From positions 186,001 to 250,000 of the forward strand of contig CAWCYG010000006.1 in NCBI GenBank assembly GCA_963799815.1: 64,000 nt of DNA. Direction: 5' to 3'. Origin of the DNA: JBDTSW01 sp963799815 (lineage in GTDB: Bacteria > Actinomycetota > Thermoleophilia > Solirubrobacterales > 70-9). The notes under the pieces are model-generated. The model worked only from the letters and a program-made list of their open reading frames with translations. It had not been told where the DNA came from and made no database searches. Shown here in pieces: positions 17,780 to 25,524 of this stretch; the first letter of the stretch is position 1; the number at the start of each line of letters is the position of its first letter. The translations under genes and the position numbers were made by a program.

Positions 17780-18661
17780 GTGAGCCCAGACGCCCGGACC
17801 GCAGTCGTCACGGACTCCACCTCCTACCTGCCCGAGGAGCTGGTGGCCGAGCGCGACATCCACCGCGTCAGCCTGTACGTGACCCTGGATGGCGAGCAAA
17901 CGGCCGAGCGCGAGATCTCTGCCGACCGCTACGACGATTTCTACGAGCGTCTGAGCCGCTCCGAGCATGGCGCGACGACCTCGCAGCCCTCCGTGGGCGA
18001 CTTTGAGACCGTCTACGAGCCGCTCCTCGCCGCCGGTTCGGAGATCGTCTCGATCCACCTCTCCGCCGGTATCTCCGGCACCTACGAATCAGCGCTCCAG
18101 GCGCGCCAGCACCTGATCGACGAGGGCAAGGGCGGCGAGCGGGTCCACGTTGAGGACAGCCGCACCGCCTGCGGGGGCACCGGGCTCATGTGCCTCGCGG
18201 CGGCCAAGGCGTCAGCCGAGGGGGCGAGCGGCACCGACGCGCTCGAGGCCGCCCAGGCGGCGCGCCGATCCTTGAAGCTGTGGTTCGCGGTCGACACGCT
18301 CGAGTACCTGCGAAAGGGCGGGCGCATCGGCGCGGCCCAGGCGCTGCTCGGCTCCGCGCTTCAGATCAAGCCGATCCTGACGCTCGGGGAGGAGATCACG
18401 CCGGTGGAGCGCGTGCGAACGCGCCGCCGGGCGATCGAGCGATTGGTTGATTTCGCGCACGAACGCCACGGTGCTGGGGCCGACGCATGGGTCGTTCAAC
18501 ACATTCACGACCCCGAGACCGCGCGCGAGCTCGTCGAGCGCTGCCGCGACGTCTTCGGTGGAGAACCGGTGTTCGTGTCCGAGATCGGACCCGTGATCGG
18601 CGCTCACGTGGGACCGGGCCTGCTCGGCTTCGGCGGCGTCAAGAGCGAGTTCCTGGACTAG
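17780..18661 (+). CDS. DegV family fatty-acid-binding protein
   Basis: A 293-aa DegV protein, a two-domain fold that holds a fatty acid and in some bacteria presents it to fatty acid kinase. Features: TAVVTDSTSYLPEEL at the N-terminus, HGATTSQPSVGDF, the fatty-acid-contacting SIHLSAGISGTYESALQA, and EYLRKGGRIGAAQALLGSALQIKPIL. The start is uncertain: GTG at 17780 fits the family N-terminus, GTG at 17759 adds seven residues. Neither has a strong ribosome binding site. No fatty acid kinase gene is adjacent. Confidence 0.9.
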   Translation: MSPDARTAVVTDSTSYLPEELVAERDIHRVSLYVTLDGEQTAEREISADRYDDFYERLSRSEHGATTSQPSVGDFETVYEPLLAAGSEIVSIHLSAGISGTYESALQARQHLIDEGKGGERVHVEDSRTACGGTGLMCLAAAKASAEGASGTDALEAAQAARRSLKLWFAVDTLEYLRKGGRIGAAQALLGSALQIKPILTLGEEITPVERVRTRRRAIERLVDFAHERHGAGADAWVVQHIHDPETARELVERCRDVFGGEPVFVSEIGPVIGAHVGPGLLGFGGVKSEFLD

Positions 18662-18711
18662 CGGCTCCGCAGACGGGAAGTTGGGGCGGGACCCGACGAG
18701 AAGGAGACGCG

Positions 18712-18858
18712 ATGGAGCAGCCCGACCACAATCCCGGCGAGCCCGAGTTCGGTGATCACGACGAGGACGCCGAGCACAACCCCGGCGAGCCCGAGTTCGG
18801 CGACGCAGAGGAGACCGGAAACGACGAGTCCGATGAGGGCTCAGGCGAGTCCGCCTGA
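18712..18858 (+). CDS. 48-aa acidic repeat protein
   Basis: A very small, highly acidic protein starting at an ATG with a strong AAGGAG ribosome binding site (18701-18706). It consists of two near copies of HNPGEPEFGD, about 16 residues apart, separated by acidic residues and followed by an Asp/Glu/Ser tail. There is no hydrophobic segment, cysteine or known domain. The Pro/Gly-containing repeats suggest a flexible metal- or protein-binding peptide, but this is speculation. It follows degV by 50 bases on the same strand. Confidence 0.6.
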   Translation: MEQPDHNPGEPEFGDHDEDAEHNPGEPEFGDAEETGNDESDEGSGESA

Positions 18859-18879
18859 GCGCGGGTAGGCGCCGTCGCC

Positions 18880-19155
18880 CTAGCGGCGGCGGCGCAGCGC
18901 CAAGAGGCCGCCAACGGCGAAGCCGACCACGGCGGCGCCCACGATCAGCTCCTGCCGGTGCTCCTGCAGCTGGCGACGCCAGTCCGTGAGCTCACCGACC
19001 CTCGTGCGCAGGGCGTCGACCGACGTGCCGAGCTGCTCTCGCTGAGCCTCGATGTCGGCGCGGATCTCGGCCGAGCTGCGCCCGGGTGCACCCGCGGTAC
19101 GACGGGCCACCGGCTCGCCCGCGCCACTCACATAGACGTCGCCACCGTTGCTCAT
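18880..19155 (-). CDS. DUF3618 domain membrane protein
   Basis: A 91-aa protein with the DUF3618 signature: RSSAEIRADIEAQREQLGTS, VDALRTRVGELTDWR and a C-terminal transmembrane helix (LIVGAAVVGFAVGGLLALRRRR) ending in arginines. It is a tail-anchored envelope protein with a cytoplasmic or periplasmic coiled-coil. Its start overlaps the stop of the upstream holin-family gene by 4 bases. Biological role unknown, but the trio with the next two genes is a recurrent actinobacterial arrangement as far as I know. Confidence 0.8.
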   Translation of the reverse strand: MSNGGDVYVSGAGEPVARRTAGAPGRSSAEIRADIEAQREQLGTSVDALRTRVGELTDWRRQLQEHRQELIVGAAVVGFAVGGLLALRRRR

Positions 19156-19610
19156 GGCTGCTTCGCGTACGGGGTCGTCTCCCCTTGGAGCGTCTGGCGC
19201 ACGCGCTTTGCCTCCTCGATCGCGAGGTCGGGCTTGGGGGGCGACCCCTTCTGGAGCGACCTGTAGGCGACGTAGCCCACGATCCCCGCGACGATGAACC
19301 AGAACAGCGCCTCGACCATGAAGCCGATCCAGACGTTGGGCTCGAAGAAGAGCTCGTTGAGCAGCCAGGCGAGCCCGTGCATGAGCATCGCGAGCCCCAT
19401 GAGCGCGAAGACGCCAGCCGCGATGCCGACCGCTCCACCCTTGGCCAGGAACGAGACCTTCTCGGAGACCTCGGCCTTCGCGAGCTCGACCTCCTCGCGG
19501 ATCAGGATCGAAACGCGCTCGCTTACGTCGAAGACCATCTCGCCGACGGAGCGGTCTTGCGGAGGCACCTCTGAGTGAGGGGGGTCGGGTGGGATTCGCT
19601 CGGGGCTCAT
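19152..19610 (-). CDS. Phage holin family (DUF1469-type) membrane protein
   Basis: A 152-aa protein. An N-terminal amphipathic segment (SVGEMVFDVSERVSILIREEVELAKAEV) is followed by two transmembrane helices (about residues 50-75 and 90-112) and a short cytoplasmic tail. This is the architecture of the actinobacterial holin-superfamily proteins with unknown role, not a phage lysis gene. I start it at the ATG at 19610, which overlaps the stop of the 44-aa gene (ATGA). A longer frame to 19748 is only the overlap with that gene. Confidence 0.8.
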   Translation of the reverse strand: MSPERIPPDPPHSEVPPQDRSVGEMVFDVSERVSILIREEVELAKAEVSEKVSFLAKGGAVGIAAGVFALMGLAMLMHGLAWLLNELFFEPNVWIGFMVEALFWFIVAGIVGYVAYRSLQKGSPPKPDLAIEEAKRVRQTLQGETTPYAKQP

Positions 19611-19741
19611 TCGGGGGGATCCTCGTCGAAGACGCGGTGCCAGATGAGAGTTGACGTCCTGTGCGCGAGGACGCTGGCGAGCGCCCCGGTCGCGGCCAAG
19701 AGACCAGCCCACATCAGCTTTCTCACCACTTCGTTGTCCAT
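19607..19741 (-). CDS. 44-aa DUF4235-like membrane protein
   Basis: A small ORF starts at ATG 19741 and stops at 19607, overlapping the next start by ATGA. It encodes one hydrophobic helix (LMWAGLLAATGALASVLAHR), then TLIWHRVFDEDPPE. The layout of a short N-terminus, one helix, a Trp-containing basic segment and a (D/E)xPP ending matches DUF4235 proteins, which commonly precede holin-family and DUF3618 genes in actinobacteria. Coupling to the next gene supports it being real. Confidence 0.65.
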   Translation of the reverse strand: MDNEVVRKLMWAGLLAATGALASVLAHRTSTLIWHRVFDEDPPE

Positions 19742-19811
19742 CTCGCAAGCCTCTCGGAAGTTGCAGGGCGGCTACCCGGCTCAGGCGGGGGAGTAAACCA
19801 CGCAGGCCAGC

Positions 19812-20423
19812 CTAGGCGGTCCGCTGGTCGTTCTCGAGGCCCCCGCAGATCATCTCGACGACCATCTCACGGGAGCGGTCGAAATCGCCCTCGCCAGCCG
19901 GGATCAGCTCGAACACCCAGCCCGAGAGCAGCTGTTCGATCGCCCCGTAGAACCACATCGAGGCGACCTGGGGGTCGATGTCCGAGCGGAACTCCCCCGT
20001 TTGCTGCGCCCCCGCGACGATCTTGGCGATCGAGTCGTAGGCGCGGCTGATGTCGGGAAGGTGGGTGCGACCGAAGGAATTCGCCGCGCGCGTCACCTCG
20101 ACGATGATCACCTTCATCAGCTCCGGGTCGTGGCGGTAGGAGTCGATGATGAACCGCGCCACCTCGTCGAGCTTCTCGCGGCCAGAGGCGTTGGTGGCAT
20201 CGACCTCGTCGATCGCGGTCAAGAGCAGGGACCAGCGCTCGGTGAACAGCTCGTTCATCACCTCGTCCTTGGACTTGAAGTAGTGATAGACGAGCCCGTA
20301 GGCGACACCGGCCTCGTCGGCGATGTCCGAGACCCGGCATGAATGGAATCCCTGGCGGGCAAAGACGCGGATGCCTGCGTCGAGAATCTGCCGCCGGCGG
20401 TCGGCGGGCGGGGCCTTGGCCAT
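19812..20423 (-). CDS. TetR family transcriptional regulator (FadR-like)
   Basis: A 203-aa TetR protein. The N-terminal HTH is RRQILDAGIRVFARQGFHSCRVSDIADEAGVAYGLVYHYFKSKDEV. The C-terminal ligand domain (IDPQVASMWFYGAIEQLLSGWVFE) resembles acyl-CoA-responsive FadR/YsiA regulators. It begins immediately after the nitrilase stop codon with no gap, so both form one operon, and a TTGACTG/CAGTCAA operator precedes that operon (21325-21340). Autoregulation is likely. The ligand is not known. Confidence 0.88.
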   Translation of the reverse strand: MAKAPPADRRRQILDAGIRVFARQGFHSCRVSDIADEAGVAYGLVYHYFKSKDEVMNELFTERWSLLLTAIDEVDATNASGREKLDEVARFIIDSYRHDPELMKVIIVEVTRAANSFGRTHLPDISRAYDSIAKIVAGAQQTGEFRSDIDPQVASMWFYGAIEQLLSGWVFELIPAGEGDFDRSREMVVEMICGGLENDQRTA

Positions 20424-21299
20424 CTAGAACGGCGCCTCCACCAGCTCCGGCCAAAGGTATGACCGGGGGCGGCGGTTGGCCAACGAGGGCAGCGTCTCGC
20501 GCACGCGCTCCAGCTCAGCGAAGTCCAGATCGGCGGCGACATAGCCGACCTCCGCGCCCGCCTGCGCGAGCACACGGCCCCAGGGATCGACGATCGCCGA
20601 ATGGCCCCATGACTCGTAGTGGGGCGGCGCCTCGCCCGTCTGGCCAGAGGCGATCACGAACGCCTGGTTCTCGATCGCGCGGGCGCGAACGAGGATGTCC
20701 CAGTGCGCGCGGCCCGTGGGCATCGTGAAGGCGGAGGGCGCGACGATCACGCGTGCGCCGCGAAGGGTGAGGATCCGGTACAGCTCGGGGAAACGCAGGT
20801 CGTAACAGACGCTCATGCCGATCGGCAGGGGCTCACCACCCTCGTCGAGCTCCCCGAGCACGATCTCCTCCCCCGGTGCCTCGGTCTCAGACTCCCGGTA
20901 GCGGACGCCACCCACGTCGACGTCGAACATGTGGATCTTCCGGTACGCCGCCACGCGCCGACCCTCGCGGTCGAAGAGCACAGATGTATTGGCGAGGCGC
21001 TCCGCTCCCTCAACCCGCTCGGTGATCGAGCCCGCCACGAGAGCGACGCCAAGCTCGCGGGCCCAGACGGATGCCGCCGAGAGCGTGGGTCCGTCGAGCG
21101 GCTCGGCGCCGGCGCGGAGGTCTTCGGCAGAACCCAGCAGGTTCCATTTCTCGGGCAGCACGATCAGCTCGGCGCCGTCGCCTGCTGCCTCGCGCACCAG
21201 GCGCTCGGCGGCCTCCAGGTTGCGGTCGACCTCCGCCTGTGAGTTGAGCTGTACGGCTGCTGCGCGCATAGTTGAGGGGGCGGCCGTCACCAAGAGCAT
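20424..21299 (-). CDS. Carbon-nitrogen hydrolase (Nit1/Nit2-type omega-amidase family)
   Basis: A 291-aa nitrilase-superfamily amidase. The catalytic triad is visible: Glu in VLPEKWN, Lys in YRKIHMFDVD and Cys in SVCYDLRFPELYR. The YRKIHMFDVD and YDLRFPEL segments match the Nit branch, which hydrolyses deaminated glutathione or omega-amides rather than nitriles. ATG at 21299 has a GGAG-type ribosome binding site. The family N-terminus would fit MRAAAVQ at 21269. It is co-transcribed with the TetR gene directly downstream. Confidence 0.88.
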   Translation of the reverse strand: MLLVTAAPSTMRAAAVQLNSQAEVDRNLEAAERLVREAAGDGAELIVLPEKWNLLGSAEDLRAGAEPLDGPTLSAASVWARELGVALVAGSITERVEGAERLANTSVLFDREGRRVAAYRKIHMFDVDVGGVRYRESETEAPGEEIVLGELDEGGEPLPIGMSVCYDLRFPELYRILTLRGARVIVAPSAFTMPTGRAHWDILVRARAIENQAFVIASGQTGEAPPHYESWGHSAIVDPWGRVLAQAGAEVGYVAADLDFAELERVRETLPSLANRRPRSYLWPELVEAPF

Positions 21300-21324
21300 C
21301 TCTCCGCTCCCGCGACCGGCCTGG

Positions 21325-21340
21325 TTGACTGACCAGTCAA
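21325..21340. promoter_or_regulatory. TetR-type operator upstream of the nitrilase-tetR operon
   Basis: TTGACTGACCAGTCAA consists of perfect 7-bp arms TTGACTG/CAGTCAA around a 2-base centre, the form of many actinobacterial TetR boxes. It lies 26 bases before the 21299 start. On the minus strand it also contains TTGACT, a good -35 hexamer, so repressor binding would block RNA polymerase. Confidence 0.6.
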
Positions 21341-21382
21341 TCTAGGAGGATAGAGGGGGCCTGGCGGAGATGGCGCGCGCGC

Positions 21383-21784
21383 CTAACCCGAGACCAGCCA
21401 GAAGATCATCGTCACGATCACGAGCGCCGCCTCGATCGTCACGAGCAGCCCGGCGGTGCCGGCCAGCGAGCTTCCCGACCATTCGCCGGCCACTCCGAAC
21501 AGAACCCCGGCGAGCAGGACCCCGATCGCCATGGCACCCCAGGCCAGAAGGGCCCGTTCCCAGCGGCGGTCACGATCCTCGATCCGTTGCCTCATGCGGC
21601 GCTCCACGGAGAACGGGATCGCGTAGAGCGCCGCCAGCGCGCCGGCAGCGAACACGATCACCCAAGGGTTGACGGCCTCCGAGGTCAGGTAGGGAGCGCC
21701 CGTCGCCCCCGCGAGGAGCAATCCCGCCACCGCGAGGCCTGTACCGGCGGCCATTGCAAGAAATGGGGCGCGCTCCTCGTTCAC
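21383..21784 (-). CDS. Four-helix integral membrane protein of unknown function
   Basis: About 133 aa from a GTG at 21784 (VNEERAPFLAMAAG). Four hydrophobic segments can be seen: AMAAGTGLAVAGLLLAGATGA, WVIVFAAGALAALYAIPF, LLAWGAMAIGVLLAGVLFGVAG and LLVTIEAALVIVTMIFWLVSG. A charged loop (VERRMRQRIEDRDRRWER) lies between helices 2 and 3. No family recognised. It is divergent from the mscS gene with 27 bases between the starts. The start could be downstream at an internal Met. Confidence 0.65.
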   Translation of the reverse strand: MNEERAPFLAMAAGTGLAVAGLLLAGATGAPYLTSEAVNPWVIVFAAGALAALYAIPFSVERRMRQRIEDRDRRWERALLAWGAMAIGVLLAGVLFGVAGEWSGSSLAGTAGLLVTIEAALVIVTMIFWLVSG

Positions 21785-21811
21785 GGGGCCATCATCGCTA
21801 ACGTCAAAGAC

Positions 21812-22771
21812 ATGCTCTTCCGCCGGAAGAATCGCGTGCCTGCGGCCGATCGGCTGCGCTCTTTGAGCGCGTTCGAGAGCCGCACGGAGCAATGGCGCCA
21901 GGTTGGCCTTGGCGCCGAGGTCGACCGTGCCAAGGCCCAGCGGGCCAAGGGCGGCGCACTCATCTTCGCCGCGTTGATCGCCCTGGTGCTCTTCCTCTTC
22001 AGCCAGCGCGACACGCTGTCATCCGACCTCCAGACCCCTATCCGAATCGTGACCGTGGTCCTACTGGTGGTGCTGGGGTGGGGATTCGCGCGCTCGCTCG
22101 GCCGCGGCCTCGCACCCATGCTGTTCCGGCGCTTGGAGCCCAGCACCGCCGGCACGGTGGGCTTCCTGATCCGGCTGGTGACGATCGTGGCGATGGCGAT
22201 CGTGGCCGCCAAGATCGCCGGCCTCGACCCCCGGGCGCTGGCTGTGGGAGGCGTCTTCACCGCGGTCGTGGTCGGCCTCGCGGCGCAGCAGACGCTCGGC
22301 AACATCTTCGCCGGGCTGGTCCTGCTCACGACCCACCCGTTTCGGGTGGGCGAACGCGTGCGGCTGACCGGCGCGATGATGGCCGGCAGCGTCGAGGGGA
22401 TCGTCTCGTCGCTGGGTCTCTTCTACGTGACTCTCGTCTCCGGCGCCAACCGCACGATGATCCCCAACAGCGCGGTGCTGCAGCTCGCCGTCGTCCCTCT
22501 CCGCGAGCCGGAGCAAGTTGAGCTGAGAGCGCGGTTCGACGCCACCACCGAGCCCGCTGACGTCCAGCGGATGATCCACGAGGGGGTGACGGTCCCCCTG
22601 CGCTACCCGCCGGACATCTCCCTGGAGGAGCTCGATCGCGATGAGGTCGTCGTCCAGATCGCAGCGACTCCGCAGAACCCCGCCGACGGCGCCAAGCTCG
22701 CCGGCGAAATCCTCGCCTCGGTGCGAGAGGATTCCACCGATGAGCGTGACGAGGTGCCCTCAGCCGCGTAG
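21812..22771 (+). CDS. MscS family mechanosensitive ion channel
   Basis: A 319-aa channel with three or four membrane helices (about residues 45-65, 75-98, 110-135, 140-165). The pore-lining TM3 reads VGGVFTAVVVGLAAQQTLGNIFAGL, followed by the beta domain sequence PFRVGERVRLTGAMMAGSVEGIVSSLGLFYV and the PNSAVL motif typical of MscS. It should open under membrane tension and release solutes. A TAACGT -10 box ends 7 bases before the ATG, so the transcript is probably leaderless. The downstream lipoprotein start lies inside this gene. Confidence 0.9.
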   Translation: MLFRRKNRVPAADRLRSLSAFESRTEQWRQVGLGAEVDRAKAQRAKGGALIFAALIALVLFLFSQRDTLSSDLQTPIRIVTVVLLVVLGWGFARSLGRGLAPMLFRRLEPSTAGTVGFLIRLVTIVAMAIVAAKIAGLDPRALAVGGVFTAVVVGLAAQQTLGNIFAGLVLLTTHPFRVGERVRLTGAMMAGSVEGIVSSLGLFYVTLVSGANRTMIPNSAVLQLAVVPLREPEQVELRARFDATTEPADVQRMIHEGVTVPLRYPPDISLEELDRDEVVVQIAATPQNPADGAKLAGEILASVREDSTDERDEVPSAA

Positions 22772-23222
22772 TAGGGGGCTAAGAGGCGCCCTTTGCATGA
22801 CCATCCTTGCGCTGCTTCTCCCTGCGGGGTGTGGCGACGAGGAGACCGAGGATTCCGCCTCGAGCGGAGTCATCACCTACTCCCGTAGCGGCGGCATCGC
22901 CGGCATCGGCGAGTTTCTCGAGATCGGCGCAGACGGCGACGCCGAGCTGACCCTGGGCTATGGCGCCGACGCCGCGGTCGAGCGCTTCGAGGTGCCGGCC
23001 GACGAGCTCGAGACGATCCAGCGGGGTCTCGGGGAGGTCAACTTCGACGAGATCGACGAAGGCCAGGAGTCAACCTGCGCCGACTGCTTTGTCTACGAGA
23101 TCAGCTACGGAGGGCAGAAGGCCACCTCCGACGACATCTCGCTCTCGGAGGACTTCCGGGCCGCGGCGGCAACTCTCGTGCGCCTGGCGGAGGAGCACGG
23201 GGCCGGCGCCGATAAGGGCTGA
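22740..23222 (+). CDS. Putative lipoprotein of unknown function
   Basis: A 160-aa exported protein. From the ATG at 22740 it has an Arg-rich n-region, a hydrophobic core (LCMTILALLLPAGC) and a lipobox-like LPAGC whose -3 proline is not ideal. The ATG at 22797 would leave no basic n-region, so I prefer 22740 even though it overlaps mscS by 32 bases. The mature part is acidic and contains a TCADCF cysteine pair and repeated Glu/Asp. It resembles small actinobacterial lipoproteins that bind nothing known. Confidence 0.6.
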   Translation: MSVTRCPQPRSRGLRGALCMTILALLLPAGCGDEETEDSASSGVITYSRSGGIAGIGEFLEIGADGDAELTLGYGADAAVERFEVPADELETIQRGLGEVNFDEIDEGQESTCADCFVYEISYGGQKATSDDISLSEDFRAAAATLVRLAEEHGAGADKG

Positions 23223-23243
23223 GCGCGGCGGTACTCTGCGCCC

Positions 23244-23576
23244 ATGAGCTGTCGGGTGGTCTTCAAGTGCGAGACCTGTGGCGCCGAGCCCGATCCGCTC
23301 ACCCGTGTGAGCCTCGAGCGTCAGCTCCTCCATTTCCGCTTCGCGCAGTACGTCGACGCGGGAGATTGGCTCGTCTGGCACGGCCGCGGCCCCTACGGAC
23401 GCACGCTCTACGCGTGCCAGGAGCACCGGCTCGACCTGCGTGGCTACGTGCGCAAGCACTACGCCGGGGCGCTGACGGTCGCGAACCCCGGTGCCCACCC
23501 CAGCCTGCCCCCGGACGACTTCGCCGTCGCCCGCCGCCGAGCCCGCTATCAGGGCTGGGCGAGCCCGATCCGCTGA
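23244..23576 (+). CDS. Small cysteine/histidine protein of unknown function
   Basis: A 110-aa soluble protein. The N-terminus FKCETCGAEPD has a CxxC pair, and YACQEHRLDLRGYVRKHY supplies another Cys and His, so a zinc site (C-C...C-H) is possible. Trp-rich segments (GDWLVWHGRGPYGR) surround it. The ATG follows a TACTCT -10 box (23232-23237) by 6 bases, which supports the start and a leaderless message. I do not recognise the family. Confidence 0.65.
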   Translation: MSCRVVFKCETCGAEPDPLTRVSLERQLLHFRFAQYVDAGDWLVWHGRGPYGRTLYACQEHRLDLRGYVRKHYAGALTVANPGAHPSLPPDDFAVARRRARYQGWASPIR

Positions 23577-23590
23577 CGCGGGAGCCGCGG

Positions 23591-24292
23591 CTACGCCGGC
23601 TCGCGCGCCAGCTCCGCGACCATCAGCTTCGTATGGAGCGCCGCGATCAGATCGTTCAGGGGGCCCAGGCCGGCCTCGATGATCTCGATCGCGCGGTCCG
23701 GCTCGACCTCGCCGGCGAGGCGGTCGCGCAGGACCTTGATCTCCTCGGCGACGAGGGGCTCGAGCGCGCGCTTGTAGCGCAGCGTGTCGTAGACCGTGAA
23801 GCCCAGGCTCTCGTCGTAGCCGCCGGCACGAAAGCGCGAGATCGCCTCGATCACCTGCACGTCGGAGGGCGAGTAGCCGTCCGCGTCAGGGCTCAGGACC
23901 TCGAGCTCGGCGAGCCGGTCGAGCACGTCCTTCGGGACCTCATAACGGGCGAGCACCTCGGGCGCCGGCACGCGCTCGCGCTCGCCAACCAGAGCCCGCT
24001 CGAGGATGCGGTCCTCGAGCTCGATCATCGCCCGCAGTCGATCGGGATCGGCGTCGTCGCTCTCCAGCAGGTCGCGGATCACCCGCAGCGGCATGAACCG
24101 CTCCTCCTGAAGCTGCTTTATGAGGCGGATCCGGTCGACGAACTCGGGTGGGTAGTACGCCATGTTCCGCGAGGTCTTGACGGGCTCGGGCAGGAGGCCC
24201 TCGCGCAGGTAGTGCCTGATCGTGGCGACGGGCACCCCCGAGCGCTCGGAGAGCTCCGAGATCCGCAGGAGCTCGGCGGCCGGAGCGCTCAC
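23591..24292 (-). CDS. MerR family transcriptional regulator
   Basis: A 233-aa MerR protein: winged HTH at the N-terminus (LLRISELSERSGVPVATIRHYLREGLLPEP, NMAYYPPEFVDRIRLIKQLQEERFMPLRVIRDLL), then a long alpha-helical effector domain without metal-binding cysteines. It is the last gene of the acyl-CoA operon and overlaps the CoA-transferase stop by 4 bases. MerR regulators such as LiuR control branched-chain acyl-CoA catabolism in other bacteria. By position it should regulate the 29047-29120 divergent promoter, but this is inference. Confidence 0.88.
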   Translation of the reverse strand: MSAPAAELLRISELSERSGVPVATIRHYLREGLLPEPVKTSRNMAYYPPEFVDRIRLIKQLQEERFMPLRVIRDLLESDDADPDRLRAMIELEDRILERALVGERERVPAPEVLARYEVPKDVLDRLAELEVLSPDADGYSPSDVQVIEAISRFRAGGYDESLGFTVYDTLRYKRALEPLVAEEIKVLRDRLAGEVEPDRAIEIIEAGLGPLNDLIAALHTKLMVAELAREPA

Positions 24293-25524
24293 GAGCGGAA
24301 CGGCTCCTGCTCGGGCTCTGCGTTCAGGCCGGCCGCGGCGCCGCTTTGGAGGAGCGCCTCCAACTCGCTTTCGCCAAGCCCGGCCTCAGCCAGCACCTCC
24401 TGGGTGTGCTCACCGAGCGCGGGCGCTGGGCGGGTGGCGTCGCCCGGGGCGCCCCGAAACTTCACCGGCATCCCCAGCAGGCGCACGGGCCCGAGCCGGG
24501 GCTGGTCGACCTCGACCACCATCCCCCGCTCGCGGATGAGCCCGGAGGCGAGCGCCTCGTCGAGATCGAGCACGGGCTCGACGCAGCAGTCGTGCTCATC
24601 GTTGAACGCGCCCCACTCGGCCTTCGTCTTGGAACGAAAGATCTCCGCGACCTGCGCGTGGCCGTCCGATCCCGGCGCGGCGAACTGGTGCTCGAGCAGT
24701 TCGGGACGGCCGACGCCCTCGCAGAGCGCCTTCCAGAACTTCGGCTCGAGCGCGCCGCAGCTCACCCATCCGTCGACGCATTCGTAGGGGAGGTAACAGG
24801 CGATGCCCCCATTCAGAAATCCGGCGCCTCGGCGGGGCACCTCGCCGTCGCACAGGAACTGACCGGCGACCATCGCGAGCCAGCTCAACGAGCCGTCGGT
24901 CATCGAGACGTCGACGAACTCGCCCTCGCCCGTGCGCTCGCGGCGCCACAACGCCGCGAGGATGCCGAAGGCGGCCATCATGGCGCCGCCGCCGAGGTCC
25001 GCGATCTGGCCGGCCGCCTGGACCGGGGGGCCGTTGGCCTGGCCCGTCAGCCCGAGCAGCCCGTTCAGCGCCAGGTAGTTCGTGTCGTGCCCCGCCCGGC
25101 CTGTGTTCGGGCCGCTGGCGCCGTAGCCGGAGATCGCGCAGACCACGATGCCCGGGTTGACATCGCGCAGCACGTCGTAACCGACGCCGAGGCGATCCAG
25201 GACTCCGGGGCGAAAGCTCTCCAAGACCACGTCGGCGTCGCGGGCGAGACGAAGAAACGCCTCCCGCCCCGCGTTTGACTTGAGGTCGAGCCGAGCCGAT
25301 CGCTTGCCGCGATTGAGCGCGAGGTAGAGCGCCGAGCGAGTACCGAGCGCCTGAGCGTCCTCGTCGCCGTGATAGGGCGGCGACCAGCGCAGGTAGTCAC
25401 CCATGCCCGTGTCCTCGACCTTGATCACGTCGGCCCCGGCATCGGCGAAGAGCAGCGAGCAGAACCCGCCCGGAAGCAGTCTCGAGAGATCCAGGACGCG
25501 AACGCCTTCGAGTGCACCGCTCAT
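24289..25524 (-). CDS. Class III CoA transferase (CaiB/BaiF; AMACR-like)
   Basis: A 411-aa family III CoA transferase. It starts MSGALEGVRVLDLSRLLPGG and contains FADAGADVIKVED, FRPGVLDRLGVGYDVL, GHDTNYLALNGLLG (His of the racemase-type dyad) and QIADLGGGAMMAAFGIL (Asp). These resemble alpha-methylacyl-CoA racemase rather than formyl-CoA transferase. It may activate, exchange or epimerise a branched acyl-CoA. It overlaps both neighbours by 4 bases and belongs to the six-gene operon. A longer in-frame extension upstream is the shadow of the BKACE gene. Confidence 0.88.
   Translation of the reverse strand: MSGALEGVRVLDLSRLLPGGFCSLLFADAGADVIKVEDTGMGDYLRWSPPYHGDEDAQALGTRSALYLALNRGKRSARLDLKSNAGREAFLRLARDADVVLESFRPGVLDRLGVGYDVLRDVNPGIVVCAISGYGASGPNTGRAGHDTNYLALNGLLGLTGQANGPPVQAAGQIADLGGGAMMAAFGILAALWRRERTGEGEFVDVSMTDGSLSWLAMVAGQFLCDGEVPRRGAGFLNGGIACYLPYECVDGWVSCGALEPKFWKALCEGVGRPELLEHQFAAPGSDGHAQVAEIFRSKTKAEWGAFNDEHDCCVEPVLDLDEALASGLIRERGMVVEVDQPRLGPVRLLGMPVKFRGAPGDATRPAPALGEHTQEVLAEAGLGESELEALLQSGAAAGLNAEPEQEPFRS

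Noticed and set aside
19152..19610. Prophage lysis module suggested by the holin-family gene
   Set aside because: No endolysin or other phage gene is nearby. The trio with DUF4235 and DUF3618 is a chromosomal envelope set.
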